DNA of 64,000 nt from Cydia pomonella (GCF_033807575.1 NC_084716.1:2790001-2854000), one strand, 5' to 3'. Shown: positions 11,438-21,223, counted from the stretch's first letter. A program made the numbers and translations. The notes: generated by a model from the letters alone, not told the origin.

Positions 11438-12740
11438 CACCGTGTCCAATAAGTTCGAATACAGTTATGATCCTTAATAAAATAAATTTACGCGTAGTTT
11501 ATGTTATGAAAATTATATTAAATGAAAGCCACATTTATATACAATATTTACAACAAATGTTTTGGAATAACTCCACCTTTAACTTTTTTTACAAGTTTCA
11601 AACGTTTCTCAAAAGAGTCACAAGCGGCACGCACCGCATCCATCGGCATATCGTCCCATATTTGCATGATAACCTTTTTAAAATGGCTCAGGTTTGCGAC
11701 TTTATAATTATTTAGTTTCGAGAGCATGTATGACCATACGAAATAATCTAGTACGTTTAAATCTGGAGAACTTGGTGGCCATTCAGTTTTCGGCAAAAAA
11801 TCGGTCAAATTAGCCTTGCACCAAGCTTGAACAGCGTTTGCCGTATGCGACGGAGCTCCGTCTTGTTGGAAAACATAATAATCGTCTGCAAACATATTTT
11901 TTAAATTTGGGGCAACATTTTTCTCCAAAACCTCCGATTTATAGTATGCCGCATTGATTTTGACGCCTTTATCAATAAAAACTAGAGGCAGTTTGCCCCT
12001 CTTACAAAGAGCACCCCAAACCATCACTGATGGTGAGCTCTGGAACCTAGGCACATTCTTTTCATACTCTGGAATGTCTTCTATCCGTGCTGCCCACAAC
12101 CGGTCGTTCTGGGCGTTATGAGGCTGCTCTAACACAAAGAGTTTCTCGTCTGAGAAAACAAATTCGTCACCTGCGTGCCAAGAAAGTATGGTGCTACATC
12201 TTTCTACTCTCTTTTTCTTGGTTGCATCTGAAATGCCATGTACTTTTCGTTTTTTATAAGCATGACATCCAAGATCTTTTTTCAATATATTATGTACAGA
12301 TCCCCTGGAAATTTTCAGATCAGCAGCTAATTTTCTAATAGATCGGTGTTTTTTCCGCCGAATTCGCTCTCTTATAGCCTTTACCACTTTTTCAGTTCTA
12401 GCTGAGCGGGGCCGACCGGATCTTTTCCTGTCCTCTGTAGAAGAGATCTCTTTATACCTTTTTATAGTAGTATAAACCAGATTCCGTTTAATTCCATGCG
12501 GTTGTAACGCCTTGAATATAGCACATGGCCTGTCGCCTTTAAGGAATTTTCTAATAATTTCTTCACGAACGTACTTCATCGTGTATTCAAGCCAAACTAA
12601 AAATACGTGACTCATGAAATTATAGTACTATGTTTATGTCAATATACTTTTTAAATTAAAATAAGAATTTTATATCCAGCGATCCGTATGTCTATACAGC
12701 AAGTGCTAAAAGTTTGTATTCGAACTTATTGGACACGGTG
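11438..12740 (-). mobile_element. maT-type mariner transposon (DD37D), structurally complete
   Basis: The element is 1303 bp. It is bounded by 26-bp perfect terminal inverted repeats beginning CACCGTGTCCAATAAGTTCG and by TA duplications (11436-11437, 12741-12742). A single uninterrupted transposase frame on the minus strand fills most of it, leaving about 110-125 bp of non-coding sequence at each end. The size and DD37D signature fit the maT clade known from insects, including silkworm. Intact ends, intact target duplication and an open transposase make it the youngest and best candidate for activity in the window. Confidence 0.95.
11548..12615 (-). CDS. maT/mariner DD37D transposase, intact, 355 aa
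   Basis: This is a cut-and-paste transposase that would bind the flanking repeats and insert at TA. The N-terminal DNA-binding region holds two helix-turn-helix units (about residues 18-60 and 88-118) joined by the GRPR motif at 67-70. The catalytic RNase H-like domain has Asp156 (FSDEK), Asp252 (QQDGAPSHTA) and Asp290 (SPDLNVLDYF). There are 37 residues between the second and third Asp, which is the DD37D signature. There is no stop or frameshift. Translation could begin at Met1 or at Met13, where MKYVREEI looks more like the family's N-terminus. The gene lies entirely between the inverted repeats. Activity is inferred, not shown. Confidence 0.95.
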   Translation of the reverse strand: MSHVFLVWLEYTMKYVREEIIRKFLKGDRPCAIFKALQPHGIKRNLVYTTIKRYKEISSTEDRKRSGRPRSARTEKVVKAIRERIRRKKHRSIRKLAADLKISRGSVHNILKKDLGCHAYKKRKVHGISDATKKKRVERCSTILSWHAGDEFVFSDEKLFVLEQPHNAQNDRLWAARIEDIPEYEKNVPRFQSSPSVMVWGALCKRGKLPLVFIDKGVKINAAYYKSEVLEKNVAPNLKNMFADDYYVFQQDGAPSHTANAVQAWCKANLTDFLPKTEWPPSSPDLNVLDYFVWSYMLSKLNNYKVANLSHFKKVIMQIWDDMPMDAVRAACDSFEKRLKLVKKVKGGVIPKHLL

Positions 12741-12964
12741 TAGCTGCAGATCTAATTGTGTATGAATATTAACTGGCTATTCATTCGCTGGGTGCGGTTT
12801 AATCACAATGTTTACGGCGCTAGGAATTAGTGCGGTTCGTGATTCTGACTTGCGGTTTGTGGGGTTTTTCTGACAGATGTAACCGTAGCTATGTACTTGA
12901 ATCTTTAGAGTCCTTACCTTTCCAATTGGGTTGAGTTTAATAAACTTTAGGAGATATATTCCAT

Positions 12965-13195
12965 CGTTTTTAGGGTTCCGTACCCAAAAGGTAAAACGGG
13001 ACCCTATTACTAAGACTCCGCTCTCCGTCCGTCTGTCTGTCTGTCCGTCTGTCACCAGGCTGTATCTCATGGCCCGTGATAGTTAGACAGTTAAAATTCT
13101 CCCAGATGATGTATTTCTGTTGCCGCTATAATAATAAATACTAAAAAGTACGGAATCCTCGGTGGGCGAGTCCGACTTGCAATTGTCCGGTTGTA
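12965..13195 (+). repeat. GGGTTCCGTA-family repeat, short form
   Basis: It opens with AGGGTTCCGTACCCAAAAGG and ACGGGACCC, then has a (GTCTGTC)-rich block (13025-13055) and CACCAGGCTGTATCTCATGG. It closes with AGTACGGAATCCTCGGTGGG and GCGAGTCCGACTTGC. The ends are loosely inverted (GGGTTCCGTA / TACGGAATCC). The same layout occurs at 36930-37245. It is non-coding, and the transposition class is unknown to me. Confidence 0.75.
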
Positions 13196-13224
13196 GTGGC
13201 TTTTCTCTTATGGAAGTCTTCAGT

Positions 13225-13340
13225 CTGTCTGGCAACTAATCCCAGAATTGGCGTAAGTACTAGTTTTTACGAAAACATCTGCAGCAGTAGCCATCTGACC
13301 TTCCAACCCAGAGGGGAATTTAGGGTACGGTTTCTTTACA
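13225..13340 (-). repeat. SINE-B fragment, minus strand
   Basis: The reverse complement contains CCAGAATTGGCG-like, ACTAGTTTTTACG-like and CTGGGTTGGAAGGTCAGATG-like blocks, matching the middle of the SINE-B body. Head and tail are missing. Confidence 0.6.
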
Positions 13341-13826
13341 ATACTTTCTTTTACCAAAAAGCTGGTAAATATCAAATGTACATAAGTTTCGAAATATAAG
13401 TAGTATGGTTTCCTTAATACTCGATAGAGACTTAAGTTTTCTAAGCTAACTCGTACGCTTAAGAGCGCCGGTAGCCTAGCGGTATATCGTATTGATATCG
13501 TCCATATTCACATTAAACAAAGTTTCACTGTCCTTCACTTATATAGAGTACTATGCAATATGGTAGATTATTGTTCCATGGTTCATTCACTGTTTATTGT
13601 TCCGTGTATAAAAGTTTCGTCACTGTTCATAAGGACACTGAATTCTTCTTTAATATACTGATGTACTGGCTGGCAGCACAAGGCCGCACTGGCAGGACCG
13701 CCATGTGATGTTGGGCGTTAATGACACAACCGATACGGTATAAGTAAGGCTTTATTCTGGATAGTATAACATAGCACTCGTATATATGTAAGGCTACGCT
13801 AAGAGTGTGTGAGTGTGGCGTTGCGC
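13341..13826. other. Non-coding stretch with a tRNA-like A box
   Basis: GCCGGTAGCCTAGCGGTATA (13466-13485) looks like an isolated SINE or tRNA A box with no B box following. The rest shows no supported feature. Confidence 0.35.
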
Positions 13827-14105
13827 ACACACTACAAGATCGTGAGACTTGCAATCCGGAGGTCGCGGGTTCAAACCCCGGCTTGTACCAATGAGTTTTT
13901 CGGAACTTATGAACTTATATATCATTTGATATTTAACAGTCGCTTTTCGGCGAAGGAAAACAGCGTGAGGAAACCGGACTAATCCTATTAAAGTCTAGTT
14001 GACCCTCTGGGTTGGAAGGTCAGATGGAAGTCGCTTTTGTAAAAACGAGTACCCATGCCAATTCTGGGGATTGGCTGCCAAGCGCGTAATAAATGTCAAA
14101 ACACA
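13827..14105 (+). repeat. SINE-B copy, 5' end clipped
   Basis: A strong B box (GGTTCAAACCCC within AGGTCGCGGGTTCAAACCCC) is followed by the family body: GTGAGGAAACCGGACTAATC, GGGTTGGAAGGTCAGATGG and CCAATTCTGGGGATTGGCTG. The A box is missing or altered. Confidence 0.75.
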
Positions 14106-14117
14106 AACAGCTCCGAC

Positions 14118-14205
14118 ACTCAAAAAATTAGTACGTCTTCTTCCTCGCGTTGTCCCGGCATTTTGCCACGGCTCATGGGAGCCTGGGGTCCGCTTGACAA
14201 CTAAA
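14118..14205 (-). repeat. SINE-B 3' fragment, minus strand
   Basis: The text CTTCCTCGCGTTGTCCCGGC, then GGCTCATGGGAGCCTGGGGT, is near-identical to 58825-58885 and is the inverse of the SINE-B tail at 11085. It lies beside the plus-strand copy, giving a head-to-head SINE pair. Confidence 0.65.
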
Positions 14206-14535
14206 AATTAGTACGTACCTACCAATAATTACTTACATACACACGGTAAAGACTAAAAACCTCTTAAATTATAAGATCCGCTAAGTGTTGGAAGTTTTCT
14301 CCAATTACGTTTTACGATTTCCGCTTGCGGCCGGAAGCGCCATTAAAGTTTGAAGCAAGGCCTTTTACTGAACGATTGTAATAGCCTAGCTTCCTGTTTC
14401 CTGTAAAATCTTGAGGGTGAATTATGATCTGTCAAAAAAGAAGGCTCTCTAAAGACTGGTTCTACCCGAACACAGAATAAAGTTTATATTCAAAACACGC
14501 GGTGCCTTTATTATTCTTGTTATTATAGACTTAAC
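14206..14535. other. Non-coding stretch
   Basis: I see nothing supportable apart from AT-rich single-copy-looking sequence. Confidence 0.4.
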
Positions 14536-14802
14536 GACCGGTTTGGCCTAGTGGGTAGTGACCCTGCCTACGAAGCTGATGGTCCCGGGTTCAAATCCTG
14601 GTAAGGGCATTTATTCGTGTGACGAGCATGGATATTTGTTCCTGAGTCATGGGTGTTTTCTATGTATTTAAGTATTTATAAATATTTATATATTATATAT
14701 ATCGTTGTCTAAGTACCCTCAACACAAGCCTTAATATTGAGCTTACTGTGGGACTTGGTCAATTTGTGTAATAATGTCCTATAATATTTATTTATTTTAT
14801 TT
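14536..14802 (+). repeat. SINE-A copy, full length
   Basis: The head GACCGGTTTGGCCTAGTGGG (A box) and GGTTCAAATCC (B box) are followed by GGTAAGGGCATTTATTCGTG. The body then has GAGCATGGATATTTGTTCCT, TATATATATCGTTGTCTAAG and GCTTACTGTGGGACTTGGTC. It ends in TAATGTCCTATAATATTT and an (ATTT)n tail. It is close in sequence to the copies at 56281 and 60728, so the family was active relatively recently. Confidence 0.88.
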
Positions 14803-15139
14803 ACTTAGTTTTTTATTTGAATGATGGTGTGTATGAATACACAAGAAATTAACAAAAATAAAGTCGAGTCTGCGTAATATTGCGGGGCCAACAATTCTTA
14901 CTAAATTGTCAAACGTTGCAATGTTCATTCGGTAATAGCCATGTAATGAAGAAAAATCCTTTAATAGGCCCTAATTCCACGAGCGTACATACGCAAAAAA
15001 AGTACCCACTACTACTAGTTACTTTTTTTTGGCGCGACAGTAAATTTATTCAAATGCAGATATGGTGTCACAGACCATTTTCGACCTGCGTTCTTTACTT
15101 GAGTTAGGACTAGAATACCAAAACGTGCGAATATTTCAC
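14803..15139. other. Non-coding stretch
   Basis: A 75-codon open frame (14880-15107) has no recognisable product. There is no other feature. Confidence 0.35.
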
Positions 15140-15350
15140 CGCTGTGCGCGTACTGGATAATCACGTTTTTATATCACGTTTTTGTTGCGAGCTTAAAAAC
15201 GCACTGCAACTCGCCGCACCGCAGTGCGCGCCTAGCCTTAGTGCTTGAAAATGGAGACAGGCTATTCGAAACATGTCGCGTGACTAAAAATACGTGAGTT
15301 AAACCGTAAAATTAGCTTAACATTTGTATGTCTCACGACAGTTTAAATTC
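15140..15350. repeat. Diverged copy of the ACATGTTTCGGA palindrome family
   Basis: GGAGACAGGCTATTCGAAAC, then ATGTCGCGTGACTAAAAATA and AAACCGTAAAATTAG, match the right arm at 9265-9336. The following TGTCTCACGACAGTTTAAAT is the inverse of 9107-9126. A GC-rich stretch (15190-15235) precedes it. Confidence 0.5.
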
Positions 15351-15534
15351 GAAGACCGTTTCGTCACTATTACCTAACATAAAAAACAGCTGTCCCTTAT
15401 TTAATGTAAGAAAACACCCCTTACTTGAAGCGCTTTGAATTAGCTACTTGTGCTAGTGTTGTTTAAGTAGAATACTTAAATAGGGTGCGTTTGCACAGGC
15501 CTAGTATTGGCATGACTGCGGTCTAAAAGTAAGT

Positions 15535-15815
15535 TATCATCATCATATATTTAAGGGCTCTTATCGGTGGATCGATTTCCATGCATGTCGATCCTCTGCA
15601 TTTTCCTTGACAGCCTGATATTACACGAAGTTGACTTTTGCCTTTACTTCATCCATGTAAGTTCTCCTTGGTCTCACCCTTCTTCTCTTTGCCTCAACTC
15701 TCCCTTCAGTGATGTTTTTGATAAATTCGTCGTGTCGTAGCAGTTGTCTAAGCATCTTTCCTCTTCTGTTTTCTATGGTTCTCAACAAACTCCTCTTCTC
15801 TCCTACGTAAACACT
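15535..15815 (-). pseudogene. LINE (RTE-like) ORF2 C-terminus, minus strand
   Basis: The minus-strand translation reads LRTIENRRGKMLRQLLRHDE, continues FIKNITEGRVEAKRRRVRPR, then RTYMDEVKAK and RHAWK, with one in-frame stop. The order LR.IE.RR.KM, RHD.F, EG...G.R.RPR, YMD..K is the usual tail of an RTE-like endonuclease-reverse transcriptase. The 3' end carries ATG/CAT triplet repeats (15538-15548 on the plus strand), as in the other ATG-tailed copies here. Confidence 0.8.
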
Positions 15816-15889
15816 CTTTATTTACTTATTTGAACGTTCGAATAAAGAACCTCCGTCCAAATGACCTTTGCCTTATTAAATAAAGTAGA

Positions 15890-16140
15890 TGTGCATTAAT
15901 AACAAAACTTACGTGAGACACAGAGATATTAAATATATGTATTAAAACGGGTCATTTATGTTTTTTAAGTCGATGATTGCTCGTCATGTTTCGCTCCATA
16001 ATGAGGAGCTTCAATGGGAGCACGCGTTGGCGGATCGTTGCAGACTGCGGCGGGCTGCAGCTCTCCGCGACCGATTGCTACGCGCGGGTAACAATGGCGG
16101 CTTGGGAGGCGAGAAACTATCCTCCTCTACCCTACCCTGC
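15890..16140. repeat. GTTTCGCTCCATAA-family repeat copy
   Basis: ATATTAAATATATGTATTAA and AACGGGTCA, then TTTTTAAGTCGATGA, then ATGTTTCGCTCCATAATGAG, repeat in the same order (inverted) at 24840-24935 and in part at 11240-11310. A 63-codon frame across it is incidental. Confidence 0.55.
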
Positions 16141-16504
16141 ATACTCTAGTTAGGATCTTATTTTTACGTGCTATCTGCATGCTAATAATAATAAGTAATA
16201 ATGCGTGTATCATTAATAATAAGTCCCAGAAAAAACGTCATTAATATAATGCAAAAGGTAACACTAATCTTTTTGTCTCTTATATAAAATAATACCTGTA
16301 ATAAAATATATTTATTTTAATAGCATTCAATTAATTTGAAATCGACGAAAGCCGATTGCAATGCTATTGATTTTAAATTATTTTACGAACGACACAGAGA
16401 GTTAAGAGCATTAAGACAAATTGAACTTGCGCATCAATTAATTTATATTTGTAATGAAAAACGTGTAAAAGTCTGTTTTGGTTACCAGGTCTGAATTATC
16501 TTTA
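16141..16504. other. Non-coding stretch
   Basis: AT-rich, with AATAATAAGTA-type short repeats near 16180-16220 and no supportable gene. Confidence 0.4.
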
Positions 16505-16705
16505 ACTAGCAACCCGCCGCGGATTCGCTCGGGCTACACAAAACCTTAACAAATCTTACACCTGAACTATCCTCAAGAATCCCTCTATTGATACTTAGAG
16601 GAAAACCGCATGGAAATCCGTTTAGTAGTTATTGAGTTTATCGCGATTTAACATACAGACATACAGAGACAGACAGCGGAGGTCTTTATTTTATAAGCTA
16701 TAAGA
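16505..16705 (+). repeat. LINE 3'-UTR-like repeat (RTE-type tail)
   Basis: It reads ACTAGCAACCCGCCGCGGAT, CCTCAAGAATCCCTCTATTG, AAAATCCG-like GGAAATCCGTTTAGTAGTTA, CAGACATACAGAGACAGACA and TTATTTTATAAGCTA. The same order of blocks is found at 59525-59705. This block is familiar to me as the 3' end of RTE-clade LINEs in insects; no coding part is attached. Confidence 0.6.
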
Positions 16706-16809
16706 AATTGTATTCTGTACTACTGATATTGGAAAAAAATACAGTGACTTTGAGAAGCTGTATCTCAAGAGAAGAAATCTATGTACCTAAGCCAAATACC
16801 TTGGTTGAA

Positions 16810-19800
16810 TCGCAGTTAAAAGAGTTATCGTTGAATGGCTCTGCTCCGAAATATTTTTTCTAGCAATCTATATCATAATAAACCTGTTCACCAGACTTAG
16901 TTCCATACATGGTGGGTCATTAATTATATTAAATAGTCAGTTAAAATTTAAGGAACGTAAGGACATTGTATCCATGTCTGTTGAACGGACTATAGAACTA
17001 AGTGCAGTAGAATTGGAGCAATTTATTGTTGTCTGTGTGTATAGGCCGCCTTTAAGTAATTTTGAAATATTTGAAAGCATAATGGAATCCGTCCTACTTA
17101 AAATATCACCTTCTAGTAAGAAATTACTTATATGCGGCGACTATAATGTAAATATTTTGGAAAATTCAACAGTAAGTTGTAGATTGTTGAATCTTTTCAA
17201 ATCATGTAATCTCAACCACATGTTTATGGAGCCTACTAGAGTGACTGCCACTAGTGCCACCTGTATAGATAATATTTTCACTGATATTTTTCCTACCGCT
17301 AAAAATGTAATCAGCAAGTTAGAATCAGACCACTTAGGCCAATTAATGGTGTTTGAGGCTGTAAGGAAAAATACCTTGCGAAAACAAATAACTTTTGTAC
17401 CAGTAACCTCTGACCGCGTGGAACGAATGAAACAAAGTTTAATTCAGGCGCTACCCTTTCTGTCTTCCAACATGAGTCCTAATGATATGTATAATTCATT
17501 CTTTCACACTTTTATGGATAATTATAATGCGATATTTACTACAAAATCGGTCATGGTTAGTGATGCATCAGTTTTTAGTGAGTGGGCTACTGCAGAGTTA
17601 CATCAACGAAGACGTGCATTGTATGCCTTGTATGAAGAACGGCGGTTCAATACAAGTGATGAATTTAAGGAATATGTTAAACAATATTCGAAGAAGTTTA
17701 AAATAGATTGCCATATCGCTAAGCGTAATTATTTAAGTCAAACAATAAAAACTAGCTCTGATATAATTAAAACAACGTGGAAAGTAATTAATGTGGAGAC
17801 TGGTAGATCAAAGCAAAGGATGAAAGATCTTAAACTAAAAATTGATGACAAAATCGTAGATTCCAGTTTAGATGTAGCAACAGAATTTGAAAAATTCTTC
17901 ACCGAGATACCAGCTTCCACAACTAAGAACTTAAATTCATCACCCTCGTCTGCCGTTACACTGTTAGAAGAGAATGTCCCAGAATGTACTAGAAACCTTA
18001 ATTTTGAACATGTGAGTGCCTCAGATATATTAAAGGCGTTTAAATCAATTAATGTAAAAAAAACTAGTGACCTTTGGGGAGTCTCCGTTCATACTGTCAA
18101 ATCCTTAATAGAAGTTGTAGCGCCTGACCTGGTAGTTATATTTAATAACAGTGTTAACTGCGGTGAGTTTCCTGATCTAATGAAACATAGTAAAGTCACT
18201 CCTTTATTTAAATCAGGTAGCACATCCGACCCCACTAACTTTAGACCGATATCAGTGTTACCAACATTCAGCAAAATTTTTGAAAAAATAGTTTTGAGTC
18301 AGTTATTGAAACATTTTAACATTAATAATCTAATGCACAACAAACAATTTGGTTTTACACGGGGTCGCTCAACAACCGACGCTGGTGTTGAGCTAATTAA
18401 ACAGATCTTCGATGCCTGGGAGGAGTCACAGGATGCTTTAGGTATCTTCTGTGACTTATCTAAGGCCTTCGATTGCGTCTGTCATGAAACATTGATCAGG
18501 AAACTGCACTATTATGGAGTAAGAGGCTCGGCACTGAATTTAATAAAGTCTTACTTACACGGTAGAATACAAAGGGTTGATGTGAGTGGACAGCGATCAC
18601 CGGGGTCATTGGTCTCTATGGGTGTACCGCAGGGATCAATATTGGGGCCGTTCCTGTTCCTTATCTACATTAATGACCTGCCTTACCTTGTAAAGACCCA
18701 CCATGACATAGTATTGTTTGCAGACGATACCTCACTTATTTTCAAAGTCAAACGACAGCAACAAGCTTGCAGTGATGTAAACAATGCTATTTCTAAAGTA
18801 GTAAATTGGTTTAATGTTAATAATTTATTGTTAAATGAGAAAAAGACTAAGTGCATTAAGTTTGTTACAAGTCACATAAGGAATGAGCAAACAGGTGTCA
18901 TTGTCAAGGATGAGGAATTGGAACTAGTAGATAGCACAGTTTTTCTTGGTATAACTTTAGATTCTAAACTACAATGGGGTCCCCATATTGCTAATCTCTC
19001 GAATAGACTGAGTTCTGCAGCTTTTGCAGTGAGCAAGATCCGTCAGTTAACAGACGTGAAAACAGCTCGATTAGTTTACTTTAGTTACTTTCATAGCATT
19101 ATGTCATATGGTATTTTACTATGGGGTAGTGCTTCAGAGATAAATACCATTTTTGTTCTGCAGAAGAGGGCTATTCGTGCAATATATAAAATGTACCATA
19201 GAGACACACTTAGAGATAAGTTTAAGGACATTAACATAATGACAGTGCACTGTCAATATATTTATGAGAATATTCTGTATGTACATAAAAACATTGCCAG
19301 TTTTAAGAAAAACTGTGAAATACATAATATTAATACTAGAAATAAGCATAAGCTCGCAGTGCCCTTCACTAGGCTCCATAAAATTAAGAAATCATTCATG
19401 GGTAATTGTGTAAGATTTTACAATAAACTTCCTAATATTATAACTGAATTGTCTGTTAGTAAATTTAAAAATTATGTAAAACGTAAGCTTATCTCTAAAG
19501 CCTATTATAGCACACAAGACTACATGAATGATGAAACACCGTGGGATTAAGTGTGATTGTAAAGAATGAATTATTTATTGTTATGTTATTAATGATGAAA
19601 TTGATAATTCAATGTATATGTATACCGTATTTTTTGACATTTAGATTTTATTCTAGAAAGGTTCTAGACTAGTATTTTTATACAATTTTGATGATTGACG
19701 ATCTTTTTGTGAAATTCTTATTATTAAGTTTACCATATCTATAATAGTTCAATGTTTTTTTTTAGAACAATAATAACTGCATCAATAAATTGCTCTGATA

Positions 19801-19900
19801 TTTAGATTAAGATGATATTTGTAAAATTTGACGATTTAAAAGTGCTTGTTGCTAGGCCTATTTGAATAAAGAATATTTTGACTTTGACTTTGACTTTGAC
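16810..19900 (+). mobile_element. Non-LTR retrotransposon (CR1/Jockey-like), 5'-truncated, (TTTGAC)n tail
   Basis: The element consists of an endonuclease/reverse-transcriptase frame (16974-19550), about 300 bp of AT-rich 3' UTR, the signal AATAAA at 19865-19870, and a terminal TTTGAC tandem repeat (about 19877-19900) instead of poly(A). Coding similarity continues upstream of the first ATG without a stop to about 16810 (…FFLAIYIIINLFTRLSSIHG, GSLIIL). The front of the endonuclease domain is missing. No obvious target duplication was found. Simple-repeat tails are common in CR1-group LINEs. Confidence 0.88.
16974..19550 (+). CDS. LINE ORF2: endonuclease (partial) plus reverse transcriptase
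   Basis: These 858 codons are open. The protein would nick target DNA and copy the element's RNA (target-primed reverse transcription). Residues 1-125 are the C-terminal half of an apurinic-type EEP endonuclease, with CGDYNVN (Asp56) and the terminal SDH motif (Asp119, His120). About 405-640 is the reverse transcriptase, with NFRPISVLP, CDLSKAFDCV (Asp494, Asp500), MGVPQGSILGPFLFLIYIND and FADD (Asp584, Asp585). A thumb/C-terminal domain follows with YGILLWGSA and LQKRAIRAIYKM. There is no RNase H domain and no zinc knuckle. The annotated Met is internal to the ancestral protein, because about 100 N-terminal residues of endonuclease are lost. The chain is otherwise undamaged, which suggests fairly recent insertion. 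CR1/Daphne-like is my best placement. Confidence 0.9.
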   Translation: MSVERTIELSAVELEQFIVVCVYRPPLSNFEIFESIMESVLLKISPSSKKLLICGDYNVNILENSTVSCRLLNLFKSCNLNHMFMEPTRVTATSATCIDNIFTDIFPTAKNVISKLESDHLGQLMVFEAVRKNTLRKQITFVPVTSDRVERMKQSLIQALPFLSSNMSPNDMYNSFFHTFMDNYNAIFTTKSVMVSDASVFSEWATAELHQRRRALYALYEERRFNTSDEFKEYVKQYSKKFKIDCHIAKRNYLSQTIKTSSDIIKTTWKVINVETGRSKQRMKDLKLKIDDKIVDSSLDVATEFEKFFTEIPASTTKNLNSSPSSAVTLLEENVPECTRNLNFEHVSASDILKAFKSINVKKTSDLWGVSVHTVKSLIEVVAPDLVVIFNNSVNCGEFPDLMKHSKVTPLFKSGSTSDPTNFRPISVLPTFSKIFEKIVLSQLLKHFNINNLMHNKQFGFTRGRSTTDAGVELIKQIFDAWEESQDALGIFCDLSKAFDCVCHETLIRKLHYYGVRGSALNLIKSYLHGRIQRVDVSGQRSPGSLVSMGVPQGSILGPFLFLIYINDLPYLVKTHHDIVLFADDTSLIFKVKRQQQACSDVNNAISKVVNWFNVNNLLLNEKKTKCIKFVTSHIRNEQTGVIVKDEELELVDSTVFLGITLDSKLQWGPHIANLSNRLSSAAFAVSKIRQLTDVKTARLVYFSYFHSIMSYGILLWGSASEINTIFVLQKRAIRAIYKMYHRDTLRDKFKDINIMTVHCQYIYENILYVHKNIASFKKNCEIHNINTRNKHKLAVPFTRLHKIKKSFMGNCVRFYNKLPNIITELSVSKFKNYVKRKLISKAYYSTQDYMNDETPWD

Positions 19901-20755
19901 TAAAGCAAGGTGTTTTCTTCAAATCTTCGTAAACAAGAAATTCGTAAGACTATAGTCCAATTTTTAAGGTTAGGATTTTATAACCTCAAAGGTCAATATT
20001 AAATCTGAGTAACTATGCATTGAATAAGAGTGTCGTTTACATATTATTGTACCGCAATATTAGATCACAAAGGAACCCTAGTATTTGAGAAGAAAAAGTT
20101 AATAACCACTACTATATTGAGGTAAGAATAATTCAAATCTTAAAAAAACGGGGTGTAGGGGAAATCTGTAATAAGCCGTTACTTACTTCAATTAAAGGTA
20201 AAACAATTACTGACTTTAAGTTACTAATTCTGATTGTTCAACATTACGAAATTTCCAAATAAAAAAAACGGAAATTTTCCGTCTCCATAATGAAATCCTT
20301 AATTTTCGATAGAATCTACCACTTAATGCGTATCTTTAGTTGCTAATCAAGCCAACTAGCTAAGTGCAAACGAAGCACGACTAACGACCGAGTCGCTATT
20401 TACACCCTAATGGAAAAAGTTATACATAAAAGATCCTCGCGCCGACACATACTCAGATTAATTAATAAAACAGTCGCAAGTTGTTAAAGCGCTGGAAACG
20501 GGGGTTTTTGTGTTAGTTCAGTTTAATGCCTCTGAACTTGAGTAAGTGGTAGTTAATTAGAGGGTGATTAAGATGTATATGTATCAAAATTGTTATAACA
20601 CACTGGCTTCTTGCTCGCGACTTCGTCTGGGTGGTATGGTGATGATGATTGTTATTGATAAAACATATCCTATGTCTTTCCTCAAGCTTCAAACTCATCT
20701 CCATACCAAATTTCATCTAAATTGGTTCAGCGCGCTTGTACCTTGTGGTTTATGC
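19901..20755. other. Non-coding stretch
   Basis: Ordinary AT-rich sequence. The open frames at 20513-20779 on both strands are short and unrecognised. Confidence 0.4.
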
Positions 20756-21030
20756 AGAAATCGTGAAGCGTCTGGTTGACGTAACTGGTGACTGAAGAGC
20801 TGGTGACTTCCTCGTAGTCACGTCTGAAAATATCGATTCGAAAAATGTGCCAAAAATATGTATACACTACCTTAATATGTGGGCAATAAAGTTGTGTATA
20901 CATATTTTTGGCACTTTTTTCGTATTGAAGACGTGACCGTACAACGTATCAATATTGCGATACAGCGAGGAAATGCCGCCGCCAGTATCCTTGGTACCTA
21001 CAATGCCTCAAGGGCCTATTCTAGCTTATA
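20756..21030 (+). pseudogene. C-terminal relic of the YLDD/RPDG LINE, split by a MITE
   Basis: Before the insertion the text reads EIVKRLVDVTGD, then a stop (TGA), then a shifted AGDFL. After it comes QRINIAIQRGNAA, then SILGT and a TGCCTCAAGGGCCTATT tail nearly identical to the copy at 43235. It is therefore the same subfamily as the 43.2 kb copy, in opposite orientation. It is only the last ~60 codons, and dead. Confidence 0.8.
20817..20937. mobile_element. 121-bp palindromic MITE with CGTA duplication
   Basis: The ends are GTCACGTCT / AGACGTGAC. The arms also pair through TGCCAAAAATATGTATACAC and its inverse GTGTATACATATTTTTGGCA, leaving a short loop. CGTA occurs at 20813-20816 and 20938-20941, and removing the element plus one CGTA restores the LINE text CTCGTACAACG. 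This is a clean, recent insertion; the superfamily is unassigned. Confidence 0.85.
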
Positions 21031-21112
21031 GCATAAGCGTGAAGGGGTAAGAGACAGAGTTAGCATCGCATTTATAATAGATAGATAGATAAATCTGAGG
21101 GGGAGGGTAACG

Positions 21113-21223
21113 ACCCCCGTTCTGGATCTTGGCTTGTCCAACAAGTCTCCATCGCCATACAGCGTGGTCGCTGCGAGTGTGATGGGGACTTCTGGATCGG
21201 GCATGGTACAGAACGAGTTTTAG
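21113..21223 (+). pseudogene. Second C-terminal relic of the RPDG LINE family
   Basis: SGSWLVQQVSIAIQRG reads in one frame. After a one-base loss the family motif continues as AASVMGTSGSGMVQNEF and stop. It lies about 80 bp downstream of the other relic and is a distinct subfamily (VMGT rather than ILGT). Confidence 0.65.

Noticed and set aside
14536..14610. tRNA gene
   Set aside because: A and B boxes belong to SINE-A; the same head recurs with a long common body and there is no tRNA acceptor pairing. The same applies to 36635, 56281 and 60728.
16974..19550. Host gene with reverse-transcriptase similarity
   Set aside because: Flanking TTTGAC tail, 5' truncation and LINE domain order show it is a retrotransposon.
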